Source: Fragilaria radians
Lineage: Eukaryota; Bacillariophyta; Fragilariophyceae; Fragilariales; Fragilariaceae
DNA length: 64,000 bases
NCBI GenBank assembly: GCA_900642245.1
Contig: CAAAJI010000001.1
Span: 1,021,742-1,085,741 of the forward strand
Direction: 5' to 3'
Both the position numbers and the translations under genes were made by a program. Shown piece after piece: positions 54,656 to 64,000 of this stretch; within the stretch, counting starts at the first letter, position 1, and the number at the start of each line of letters is the position of its first letter. A model generated the notes under the pieces. It was given only the letters and a program-made list of their open reading frames with translations, did no database searches and was not told the origin of the DNA.

Positions 54656-57011
54656 AAATAACCTTACCTAGTAGCTGATAACGTCCAAAAGAGATAAATC
54701 TCACCGCTGATTCCCATAAGCTAGAACAGATAGTAAGTTGGATATCAAGATTCGATGTAAATTTATCACTTTCAACAGCTCCAACGTTCTATCCTTAATC
54801 TCTTAGCGAGAAAGTTATGATGTAGTCCGAAAACTAAATCTCGATTATTGGATGAACAAACCCCGCGACTGAGAAACACTCACTCTAAGGAATTGAATAT
54901 GTGTATGCAATCTAAAATGTTACTTTTTGGAACATTCGAATTTTAATCGCTTCTACAATGTACACTCTATCAATTATTCATGTAGACAATATTTCAACCT
55001 CCTTTCAGCACAAGTTAAACTGCAAGTTGACACATAAATTATGTCGCTTACAAAAATCTGATCCAAGGGATAAAGCATGATTGATTGAGATAATTGGACT
55101 ACCAAGATGAAGAAGATGTACTTTCACGTGTAGTAGAGCCTTGTGGAAATATTTTGTTGAGCCTGTGATATTAGAAATCCATTTCATACGGTAAAGCATG
55201 GATAAAAACATACATAGCTGCTGGCCCTGAATTACTGCGCTGAAACATTACCAAAACTGGGCTAAAGCAAGCTAAAGGTGATCCGGAGTAGGAAACTCTT
55301 TTAGCAATGATATCGACGCCGCTGAATATAGATCTACACTTGGTCATCCTATCAGAATTATAACAATTGAGGGTTTCCTCATGCTATATCTGATTCAAAA
55401 AGTGACCAAGAGAGGGTCTTCAAATAGTTGTTACATTGATTTAATTTAGGACATTCTCTAAATCTAGGATTGTTGTAAAAAAATTACTACTCAGATCATT
55501 CTGTGTATCCTATTGGGAGCCATCGAAATTTGAAAGCCTCTATTCAGAAGCAGAAGTGGAGCTTCCCAAGGCTCAAGGATCGTAGGTAAAAACATAAAAA
55601 GTCGTTTTGGCAAGGAGAAGGTGTATTTCATACGCTATACTTTTGCTAGATGACTCAACTATAGGATCGTTACCTAAACGTCAGAAGACTTTAGAGACGG
55701 TAACTTGTGTGACTCAGAATTAGTTTCATTTGGGATTACAGCAAGGGATTAGTGCGCAAGATGACTCATTCCTAACTTTAGGCAATAAATTGCCAGCTGT
55801 ATCAGGTGTTCTGGAGAAGAAACCTCATGACATATCATAGTATCAAGTCCATGTAATGATAGCAACGAAAGTGTTGGGTTTGCCCAAATAAACAATTAAA
55901 CAATCAGTAATCTTTCACGTAGCTGCCAGGTAAGCAAACACTTAATTATCTTTCAGTGAATTTTTTGTTTCGATGATGAAGGTTTTAGGCACATAGGTTT
56001 TTTTGCGGTTTTGAATGTATGATCATGTCATTGCAGACAAGTGATTCAAGGATTAGAGTAAGAATTATGACGAAATCAGTGCGTAGTAGAATACAGTTCA
56101 TGTATCAGGGGAGAATCAAGATTGCGTTCTTCATGTATTAATGTTCTTGAATTAAGAATGCAATAAAAAACTCATCAAGTCACAAAATTGCTTTTCCAGT
56201 TTGGTGTCAAGGAAAACAAGAATTTCAGATTATAAGGAACTTCGGGTAAATGGAGCACCTCTAGAGATTTCCCCTCCGCACGAGGAAATTCCTGTATTAT
56301 GAGATGCAGTTGGAATAAGAATATTAACAAGTCAAAATTGAAAGCCGAAAGGAGCTAATGATCGAAGAGTAAATGTCATACTAAGAAAATATTCTTCATA
56401 GATTCTACAAGAATTTGCAAAGAATTGATTTCAGGCAATAGTCCCAAAGATTATATTTTTTAGATTCATCTCTAGGTTTTGATTTAGTCTTTTTGGTGAT
56501 GCCTTAATCAAGATTTGACAATTTATAAAAGAGCTTTGAGCTCAATGGCCCCCTTTTGTTACCCTTCTTCACACTTTATTAAAGTCAGGAAAAACTGCAT
56601 TTCATCAAGGTAACTTTGATAATCTAAGCATATAGATAAACAAATCATTTTATTTATAACAAAAATTTAATTTGTTGGTGTTGTTCGATGTTAGAAAGTC
56701 CTTGCTGCTTTAAAACTAAGTTTGGAACTCTGGGTCGCGGTATGCGGAGTTGAAATTCCGTCGAAACTAAATTTTTCGTTAATTAGATAATATTGCAAAT
56801 TCCAAATTGATACCTACGTCATGCTAGCCTACCAGCGTAAAAACCTACTAAAAGCTTTTTTAGGGCCTTGCAATCGGAGTCATTTACATTCACTCCAATC
56901 AAAAGTTGTAGGAGCACTCAACGGTGATTCCAACGGTCCGATATTAATCCTCTCAGCATTACATAAAGTCCAATAAGACAGGAAATACACATTTGGAAGA
57001 ATCATCAAGAG
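54656..57011. other. Intergenic, no gene recognised
   Basis: About 2.4 kb, AT-rich. No coding frame, RNA gene or repeat was recognised. Confidence 0.45.
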
Positions 57012-58406
57012 ATGCACCGTCGATCGAAGTCTCATCCAACCATGACGGAGAGTAAATTTATAGATGCAATTATCTATATTGAAAGAAACGAAGATGATCC
57101 GTCTATCTTTTCACAGCTCTCTCCTTTCACTAAAACCAACGTTTACGATAAGACGGCAAGAAGGGCTAAATCTGACGTCGGGATTGAGAATTCAGATGCT
57201 AATAGAAGATTCAACAACTCAAAAAACTTCTTTAGTCCTAGACAAAAAAAACCTACGACACCCATTTCGCTTGGTATTTGTCAATCTCCATTATATAATC
57301 CAAGTATAGAACAATCTTTCTGTGGCGCTGACATAGCTGACATTTTTGAAGAGATTGGTGACATTATTGGAGGAGAAGAATTGGATGGTGCTGCGTCTGT
57401 TCATTCTGCGGCATCGCATGCTACTCCTAAGCAGGAGTTACCAGATTTCAGACTTGCTGCAAATGAAATGGAGGCAGCGTTGGCCCAAGAAAAACATTTT
57501 TCTATCTTTGCGTTCGGAAAATGGTTGACAATGGCATCTATAATATTCGCACTTGCCGCGCTTACATTGTCCATATTTTCCAGAAAATCATTTAAGTTTG
57601 TTAAAATGAGAAATCTTGTCGAAATATCACCTCAACTGAATTTGGTACAGGATATTGGTCTTTATCAAATGAATCTATGCTACAATGAAACAGGGGTCGA
57701 TACCGATTCTAGGCGGATATTAGAACTTGAGGATATCTACCTCACTCGCTACTTGTCAGTTGAACAAAAACTAGAACGAGATGTTGGTAATCCGGAAAAT
57801 CACAATTCATTGCGAGGATGCTTCATTCTAAATTTGACTTTGGAAATCGTGAAAGACTTTGTCTGGAATGTATCTCGAGCATTTTTATCCCTCGCGATTG
57901 TATCAGGTTCATTCTTAGCTCTGATGCTGTGTTTGTCAATCTATTGGGAGTCTATTAATTTGAAGCCAGTCGCACTCGGTTTACTGCTTACATATTTCTT
58001 CCAATCCGTATCCTTCTTCTTCTTCGATTCAGAGTTATGCCGCAAATATGGTTGTGAAATGAGCGAAGGCAGTTTTGTTTCGGTTGCATCTTGCTTTTGT
58101 TGGTTTTTTAGTGGACTATGTTGCATTCGCATGGACATATGTTACCAAACCGAAAAACGTCGCAGATTGAGACGGCGGAAACGCGCATTGAGAAAGCTAA
58201 AGCTTCATCGCATGGTCAGTGGAGCTACGGCGCTCTCAACACCTGCACACATCGATGATAGAAGACTGTCTCTCGGAAATGCAATGTCACCTCGAAACCT
58301 TCAAGACAGTTTTGATGCAGAGAGCCAATACTGGTGTAATACTAACGCATCGGATGCTTGGTCTGATGGAAACACAACCCCAAATGGAAGACTCTATGAT
58401 GTTTGA
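57012..58406 (+). CDS. Multi-pass membrane protein of unknown function, 464 aa
   Basis: Intronless. Residues 1-165 are hydrophilic, with a Ser/Arg-rich start ('MHRRSKSHPTMTE') and an acidic 'IADIFEEIGDIIGGEELDGA' segment. Four likely membrane segments follow: about 168-192, 288-312, 318-338 and 353-373. The loop between the first two (about 95 aa) contains Cys and N-glycosylation-type sites, so it is probably lumenal or extracellular. After the last segment comes a strongly basic stretch ('KRRRLRRRKRALRKLKLHR') and a Ser-rich tail, probably cytosolic. Four transmembrane segments with a large first extracellular loop recall tetraspan-type layouts, but the loop position and motifs do not identify a family. 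Confidence 0.75.
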   Translation: MHRRSKSHPTMTESKFIDAIIYIERNEDDPSIFSQLSPFTKTNVYDKTARRAKSDVGIENSDANRRFNNSKNFFSPRQKKPTTPISLGICQSPLYNPSIEQSFCGADIADIFEEIGDIIGGEELDGAASVHSAASHATPKQELPDFRLAANEMEAALAQEKHFSIFAFGKWLTMASIIFALAALTLSIFSRKSFKFVKMRNLVEISPQLNLVQDIGLYQMNLCYNETGVDTDSRRILELEDIYLTRYLSVEQKLERDVGNPENHNSLRGCFILNLTLEIVKDFVWNVSRAFLSLAIVSGSFLALMLCLSIYWESINLKPVALGLLLTYFFQSVSFFFFDSELCRKYGCEMSEGSFVSVASCFCWFFSGLCCIRMDICYQTEKRRRLRRRKRALRKLKLHRMVSGATALSTPAHIDDRRLSLGNAMSPRNLQDSFDAESQYWCNTNASDAWSDGNTTPNGRLYDV

Positions 58407-58754
58407 CTTTGATCTTTGATTCTGGAAACACTCTTGAGTTTACAATTCACGTGTTTGCGCGGCAGGGGAATGTAGCAGTTGGCCGTCAATTCATAGCTTA
58501 TGATCTGTAATCTTTTAACGCCTTTTTATTTAAATTTCCGATACAGTGCAGTTCTATTAATCCTACATAGCCCATCATTTCATGTGCCAAACATATTTTC
58601 GAAATTTATTGACAACATGTGTCTCGCATCTATTACTTAGCATATTGGAGGGGTAATTAATTCAAGAAAAATTGATTGTTTTCAAATCGTTAACAGCCTT
58701 GTTCTAAAAAGAGAATTTACATCTTGTTAACAGGCAGACGAACGGAAATGAACA
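58407..58754. other. Short intergenic region
   Basis: 348 bp between two same-strand genes; must hold the 3' end of the membrane protein gene and the promoter of the PLC-X gene. No element recognised. Confidence 0.45.
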
Positions 58755-60294
58755 ATGAGTACTTACTATCATGAGGAGCTTGAAGTGACTCTCAACAAGC
58801 ATGAAAAGTGTTTAAGACTCAGCAAGGAGGAAGTTAAATCATTCCGAATAGTGATTGGTCAAGACTTCAAGGTGCAAGATGAATTTCTGGAGGAAAACAG
58901 TGATGAATTGGAAAGCAATCGGGACAACAAGAACACCCATTCACGGTTAAGTCAAGGCAAACTCGGGTTGCCTTTGCCATGCTGGCGTTCTCTATCGTGT
59001 TGCTGCTGTATACTCCTATTCTTTATTACACTTGTGATTCTGATAACAATTTGGAGAATTGGGGTGTTCAGCTTTGTCAAAACTCGGATTAAAAGCGGCA
59101 CAACGTTGAGTTCATTAGAGAATAAAATTGAAACTCCTACAATTGCACCATTTATGATACCGTCGGAAACCTTGCGGTATCCATCGTCGCGACCATCTAT
59201 CTCTACAGCACCATCATCAACAATACCATCGCTTTTGCCGTCCAGCTCATCTGCACCTAGCAATACACCTTATCCAACCGAAGTCTCGTCGACGTATCCA
59301 TCTCAATTTCCAACGTCGCCCACTACCATGCCGTCTTTGTATGATAAGGATTCCCTAGACACGCGTGTTTGCAATGGACTTGCATCAAATTGTAACATGA
59401 GAGCGAACGACATTATGTATGCCACGTCGCATAATGCTATGTCAAGTCAGGAAGATGGCTTCATCGCCTTCAACCACATACTTAGTCTTGAAGACTCGCT
59501 GGAGGCGGGGTTTCGAGGATTCTTACTGGATAGCTGTGACTGCGGAGAAATAGAAGGCGTTAAATTCTGTCATGAATACTGCTTCTCTGGAAGTCGAGAG
59601 GTCGAACCAGTATTCCTCTCGATTCTTTCATTTTTAAATCGATATCCACATGATATCATTTTTCTAGAATTGCAAGTTAACGACAACTCACTATGGAGAT
59701 TGTGGGAGCAAGTGCCCCAACAATTCAAGGACGTAATTTACTCGCATGCTAGTTCAAGGATAGAATGGCCAACTTTGAATGAAATGATTGATATGGGGAA
59801 AAGAGCGATTGTATTTCATCACAACGGACCTGATTGTGACGAAGGTTTGTGTCCTGAAGGAGTGCAAACGTATGTGAATTCCTACATTCCTTATGCTCCG
59901 ATATCGTCATACTCACTGTCGCATATCTATTTTTAGGTTTTGGAAGTATGGGTTTGAGACGGAATGGGACCTTACGACTGTCAAAGATATTGCTGACTAC
60001 GACTTATCTTGTAGAGTTAGAACTGGAAATTCCACAAGGCCAAACACTTTTATGCTTAATAATCACTTTTCAAATAGCCTAATTGGCTTACCGTCACGTC
60101 TGATCGCTGAGCAAATCAATAACCAGGATTTTCTTCAATCACGGCTAGATGCATGCACAAGTCTCATCGGCCGTCGGACAAACTTGCTTGCTGTAGACTT
60201 CTGGTCTATAGGCGATGTGATGGAGGTTGTGAATCGTAACAATGCGGAGTTGGCGGGAGGAAATAACATATTTCAGCGTTACGGAAATTCTTGA
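58755..60294 (+). CDS. Membrane-anchored PI-PLC X-domain protein (2 exons, 490 aa)
   Basis: Exons are 58755-59869 and 59937-60294; the 67-nt intron (GTATGT to TTTTTAG) interrupts a Thr codon. Residues 1-80 are cytosolic-looking, 81-105 are a Cys-rich membrane anchor ('SCCCCILLFFITLVILITIW'), and 120-200 are a Ser/Thr/Pro stalk. Residues about 205-470 are a PLC-like phosphodiesterase TIM-barrel half. The catalytic His226 lies in 'YATSHNAMS' and a second His, His273, in 'FCHEYC'; 'GFRGFLLDSCDC' supplies the acidic metal-site context and 'PHDIIFLELQVND' is typical. Type II topology would put the X domain outside the cell or in the lumen, as in plant and stramenopile PLC-X-only proteins lacking Y and C2 domains. 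Substrate unknown. A second frame after 60262 may extend the protein. Confidence 0.8.
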
Positions 60295-60947
60295 CCAAAT
60301 AGACGTTAGAGAAGTTTCCCCACCTAGCGATGCTCCGAACAATTTATCATCCACAAATCGGTTGAGTGAACTTGACTGCGTTGAGGACATTAAGGGCTCA
60401 TGTGCCTACGATCTATGAGTCACTCCTCTGTGTTCATTTCAATGTATAGTTGGAGCAGACTTATGAGGCTGTTATTTTACTAACCAACTCTTAAGGAGAA
60501 AAGAATTGAAAAGAGTTAGACAAGTGTACTTTTAGGTGATTTAATTACCAATAAGATGATCTTTGTAATTCTCAGTTTTCTTGACAATTTATAATTTAAT
60601 TATTTCTGTTTGGTGAAATAGAGAGTTACAAATGATGTGGACAAGTACTAGGATTTAAGTTAATATTCTCAACAGCATATCAAATTGACTGTTTTTTCAT
60701 GATAATAGTGAAGGTTTGTTGATAAGGACTAGAAACCAGTATATTGAAAGAGTTCGTTTGGTTAGTTAATATAGTTTTATGGATTTGCTCTAAAATATAA
60801 TTTTAGTAATTATGATAGTTGAGTACTGGTTTCGCATTTCGTTTCTTAATTCTGAGTGAGTCATGTACGGAATGTACTAGTACTAAGCTAAACAACGACT
60901 AATATCAGTACTTGTCGTATACCTACAACTTCTATTTTTGTTTGACG
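60295..60947. other. Intergenic, possible frameshifted C-terminus of the PLC-X gene at left
   Basis: 60262-60418, in the +1 frame relative to exon 2 of the PLC-X gene, reads as plausible protein ('VTEILDQIDVREVSPPSDAP' and onward to a TGA). It may be a lost or unmodelled C-terminal extension. The rest is AT-rich with no gene. Confidence 0.4.
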
Positions 60948-62375
60948 ATGGTAACAAAAAATGAAGTGACACATACGTCAAGAAAACAATCCACGAAAAC
61001 CCTTTCTTTACTTCTTCCTCTATTAATATATGCAAACTTTCGCATTCCGGTGACTTCTGGATTCTCGCCAAGGTCGTGGGAGCGTAAAAAGCCTTGTAAT
61101 TTTAGAATTCAGCATTTGTTCCAAGTATCACGGAAGCCTTTGAGTTCAAGGAATGGTGTCAGTCCTGATAAAATAAGCGGAGATCAAATCCCCTTTAATA
61201 TTGAACTTACGAATACGACTGATTTAGAAATGGTATCAATGTCGGCTATTGGTTTAGCCTTTTCGATAGGTGTTATTTACGCTCTGGCTTCCACTACGAC
61301 TCCTGAAGGAAACATTGAAATGGAAGGCCGCGCGTTCGAAACAGTTTATGCTAATGTAATGGATGCAGCTCTCCCCCGTGATGTGACTGATGTTCTCACC
61401 GTCGTTTTAGGGGAAGCGATTGGAGGATTCATCGGAGCAGTTTCGACATCTGTTGTTACCTCGATATTAAAACTGAAGATGGAGGTCAAGCAAAAATCCC
61501 TTTTAGTTGAGGCTGTTGCTGATGGTGATTACTTTCTTGCTCGCGCTGCGGTCCTACCACTCCTTACAGCATTTGGAGTACCAGAAATAATAGCAAGTGT
61601 AGCTAGCGTCCTAGTGGCTACGATCCCATATGAATTAGTTAAGTTAGGCCCGAAAAGAAGAGAGCAGTTACAAGCAGCGGATGATCTAAGGATGGAAGCC
61701 TTACTTCAGAGTAAAAAAAAGAAAAAGACGGGAAGAACATACAGGTTAAAAACTTCAGAAATTAGTAATGAAGACATGCAGCCAAAGCCTGAAAGCTTGT
61801 TGGACATACCCGATATATTTGCTGACATAATTAGATGGTTGGAGTACGATGTTCTGAAATCAGACTTTGGAAATAAATTAGTAGATCCAAGTGGATATCT
61901 GCTCTCTCCTGGAGTAGAAGGAGCTATCTTTGGCTTTTTGGCAGGCCTGTCATCTCAACTTTATCTAGACACGGTGAGGACGTATACAGATTATGGACCA
62001 GAAGAAAAGAGAATCGAGGCAAGAACGAGAAGCTTTTCTGGGTGGATAAGCTTATATTCTACGACATGTCTATCGACTGCGGCTCTCTTTGGTGTTTACG
62101 AAACTTGTAAGAAACCAATCTCATTATATGTTGCTGGAGTACTTTCAGGCGGTTTTGACGGTTGTTTGGGTAGCAGCAATGTCAAGGCCTGTTTGGACGC
62201 ATATGTAAATAATAACCCACCTGAGCCTACTCTTGGAGCACAAGTCCGAGCCTTTATTACTGTCATGGTGAGTTTCTGGGATCGTCTCACGCTGGAAGGA
62301 GCGTACGATACGCAGCAAGCCGCAATAACAGCTCTGTTACAATTCTACAACGTGATTACTTCACATCCCACATAG
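60948..62375 (+). CDS. Probable plastid-targeted membrane protein of unknown function, 475 aa
   Basis: I start at ATG 60948, the first Met of the frame. Residues about 18-38 are a signal peptide ('TLSLLLPLLIYANFRIPVTSG') directly followed by Phe-Ser-Pro-Arg and a basic, Ser-rich stretch. Diatom plastid proteins carry such a signal peptide plus transit peptide with a Phe at the cleavage point, so plastid import is likely but inferred. The mature part has hydrophobic stretches near residues 95-113, 152-175, 198-225, 320-340 and 365-385 ('VVLGEAIGGFIGAVSTSVVT', 'GAIFGFLAGLSSQLYLDTV'), Gly/Ala-rich like membrane transport or envelope proteins. I do not recognise a family. It is convergent with the PPR gene, 122 bp apart. 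Confidence 0.75.
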   Translation: MVTKNEVTHTSRKQSTKTLSLLLPLLIYANFRIPVTSGFSPRSWERKKPCNFRIQHLFQVSRKPLSSRNGVSPDKISGDQIPFNIELTNTTDLEMVSMSAIGLAFSIGVIYALASTTTPEGNIEMEGRAFETVYANVMDAALPRDVTDVLTVVLGEAIGGFIGAVSTSVVTSILKLKMEVKQKSLLVEAVADGDYFLARAAVLPLLTAFGVPEIIASVASVLVATIPYELVKLGPKRREQLQAADDLRMEALLQSKKKKKTGRTYRLKTSEISNEDMQPKPESLLDIPDIFADIIRWLEYDVLKSDFGNKLVDPSGYLLSPGVEGAIFGFLAGLSSQLYLDTVRTYTDYGPEEKRIEARTRSFSGWISLYSTTCLSTAALFGVYETCKKPISLYVAGVLSGGFDGCLGSSNVKACLDAYVNNNPPEPTLGAQVRAFITVMVSFWDRLTLEGAYDTQQAAITALLQFYNVITSHPT

Positions 62376-62497
62376 CAAAAGTGAAAACTTATATTGATAG
62401 TCAATATCATTCATTGAGCAAAGATTTAACTGCTAGCATTAAAAGTTCGTCTATCAAACCTATGCCTGCCATTAGTTTTATCTCTTTAACCATTTTT

Positions 62498-64000
62498 TTA
62501 TTTCTTTTGGTATCGCGCCCCACCACCTCGCGATGGCATTCTTCGACCTTCCTGAACCTTATTCTTTACAAAAACTTTGGACCGCTTTACCCATTCTTGG
62601 GGTAGCTTTTCAATATCAACATCCCCTAATGGACAGTGACATAAATCTCGCCATAGCTCCTCGGTAGCTGTCGTTTTCAGGTCGCGAATAACGAAACTGT
62701 TCACGAAACCGTTCCGACAGCACATTTGAAACGTTGATGTAATGAGTGCTTCACGTTGATTACCTTGTGGTAGAAGCGCTGAACATTGAAGCATATTTCC
62801 ATATGTAACATGATCCGGCTCTTCCTTTGTGTCAGGTGCACGGAGCTCATTGAAAACACCCAACGCAATCTTTAATGTCTTTAAATTTTCGCTAGGATCT
62901 TCTGTGATAGCAGTTGCACACGCTTTTAAAACCGCGTTGTAGGTGAAAACTGTTGGTTTGACGCCTTTGTTCATCAAGCTCAAATCGTTCATCTTTTTTA
63001 GAACATCATAAGATTCAGAAGCGAGATTAGGGATATTGTCTTTTGTCATTGCTCTTATGAAAGATGTATAAATACGCTCATTAGGCTTCAATTCATTTTC
63101 TTGGTTACTCTTTTCCATAAGTTTTAAAACTTCCTTTACTTCATTGATTGTATTACCTTCCTCTGCTGTGTATGCTTCAATGACTTTATCAAAGCAAAAG
63201 CTATCTGGTTGAAGTCCTTGATCATACATATCAATCAAATATTCATGAGCAAGTTCTGCGTCTTCATTTTTAGACCAAGCAAAAATAAATGCCTTGTAAA
63301 TCTCTTTTACTATGCTAACATCAGAAGGGTCAGATAAGTAATCCATATCATCGAATTTCTTGAATGTCTCCTGAGCCTTGAACACTGCATCTTGACGGCT
63401 ACTTTTCAACCATGCATCGATAACCGACCGGATTGATTTGGATGAAGGTTTGAAACTGTCATCGCCATCCATGTATCGTTCGTTCATTTCATTCAATATT
63501 AATTCAGCATTCTTGGCTCCTTCTTTTGTAGCATCCTTACACTGACAAAAAGCATTCAACACTGTTGCATACGCGATTGCATCAGGACCATATGTTAACT
63601 TTCCATCAGAGTATAAAGTTTCAAGACGATCAAGTAATTTTGCCGCATTTGCAGCAGCATCACTTGAACCCTTTTTAGACAAGCGCTGCCAACAAGACAA
63701 AACGATCCCCCATGTCGCTATGTTTGGTTCCAACGTTGGGTCCAACTCCTCTGTAAGATAGTAGTTGAGTAAAGCATTAAGAGTACGTTCGGCAAGGCAA
63801 GCACTTTCCCAAGTGTTCATTTGGGCATATGCATCAATTAGTGAAGTGAAACTTGAAGCTGTTGGCTTCAGTATTCCCTGTTGATTGTCAATAGTATCCA
63901 TTTTAAGCAGCAGATTTTTAGCACGGTCAGGGCCGTCCTCAAGCTCAGATTTTGCCCAGGCAGTTAACACAACATTAAAGGTATCCACCGAAATTCCTAA
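62498..64000 (-). CDS. Pentatricopeptide repeat protein, partial (N-terminus beyond window)
   Basis: The frame is open to the right edge of the window, so at least 500 C-terminal residues are seen and the start lies outside. It contains helical repeats of about 35 aa with PPR signatures: 'DTFNVVLTAWAKS', 'TASSFTSLIDAYAQM', 'DAIAYATVLNAFCQC', 'DSFCFDKVIEAYTAEEG', 'NERIYTSFIRAMTK' and 'TVFTYNAVLKACATA'. Spacing between repeats is irregular, as in stramenopile PPR proteins. The C-terminus is basic and ends in a Gly/Arg tail ('RRMPSRGGGARYQKK'). PPR proteins bind organellar RNA and affect its processing, stability or translation. Targeting cannot be judged without the N-terminus. Confidence 0.88.
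   Translation of the reverse strand, partial: LGISVDTFNVVLTAWAKSELEDGPDRAKNLLLKMDTIDNQQGILKPTASSFTSLIDAYAQMNTWESACLAERTLNALLNYYLTEELDPTLEPNIATWGIVLSCWQRLSKKGSSDAAANAAKLLDRLETLYSDGKLTYGPDAIAYATVLNAFCQCKDATKEGAKNAELILNEMNERYMDGDDSFKPSSKSIRSVIDAWLKSSRQDAVFKAQETFKKFDDMDYLSDPSDVSIVKEIYKAFIFAWSKNEDAELAHEYLIDMYDQGLQPDSFCFDKVIEAYTAEEGNTINEVKEVLKLMEKSNQENELKPNERIYTSFIRAMTKDNIPNLASESYDVLKKMNDLSLMNKGVKPTVFTYNAVLKACATAITEDPSENLKTLKIALGVFNELRAPDTKEEPDHVTYGNMLQCSALLPQGNQREALITSTFQMCCRNGFVNSFVIRDLKTTATEELWRDLCHCPLGDVDIEKLPQEWVKRSKVFVKNKVQEGRRMPSRGGGARYQKK

Noticed and set aside
1..64000. CRISPR array, prokaryotic operon, phage or rRNA genes
   Set aside because: No regularly spaced short repeats with unique spacers, genes contain spliceosomal introns, and no rRNA-like sequence was seen.

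Overview
The window is a piece of an intron-containing, AT-rich nuclear genome, most likely from a diatom or a close photosynthetic stramenopile. Evidence for eukaryotic nuclear DNA: spliceosomal GT-AG introns of about 58-112 nt, a nuclear pore scaffold gene, Mcm10, Rad9, a cytosolic isoleucyl-tRNA synthetase and a PPR protein. Evidence for a diatom-like source is inferential: ankyrin-like proteins built on 'LPLHxAC' repeats, a secreted or membrane PLC-X protein with a Ser/Pro stalk, an N-terminus resembling the bipartite secondary-plastid targeting signal with a Phe at the presumed cleavage site, and degenerate Ty3/gypsy and Ty1/copia-like remnants. Species is not assignable by eye.

Layout. 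1-6927 is a retrotransposon graveyard. An eroded Ty3/gypsy pol remnant (RNase H to integrase, about 460-1760) is followed by a second, better preserved but frameshifted gypsy element (about 2230-6634). The integrase of the second is split by a 927-bp insertion (5390-6316) with a TTGTC target duplication. That insertion has two 251-bp terminal direct repeats, each containing a minus-strand tRNA-like T-arm/B-box. An assembly gap (131 N) follows at 6928-7058, then an inverted-repeat structure (7180-8365) with a retrotransposon gag-like start in both arms.

9457-10356 encodes a secreted, Cys-rich, probably GPI-anchored protein. 10357-14487 is non-genic, with a tandem repeat array and a copia-like fragment.

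14488-30474 is a dense housekeeping block: Rad9 (-), cyclophilin (+, five exons including a 12-nt micro-exon), an SGNH/IAH1-like esterase (-), an S1-domain basic protein (+), Mcm10 (-, its stop 3 bp from that of the S1 gene), and a Nup205/Nup192 nucleoporin (+, three exons). Rad9 and Mcm10 both belong to DNA replication/checkpoint biology, but there is no sign of operon-like organisation.

33100-46643 holds four ankyrin-like genes. Two are long paralogues (699 and 698 aa) whose central part, including a whole intron, is almost identical, suggesting gene conversion. An unrecognised 294-aa coiled-coil protein sits between them and the two shorter ankyrin genes, and more gypsy debris lies between the paralogues.

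48778-64000 carries cytosolic IleRS, an unrecognised 239-aa protein, a multi-pass membrane orphan, a membrane-anchored PLC-X protein, a probable plastid membrane protein and, at the right edge, a PPR protein whose N-terminus lies outside the window.
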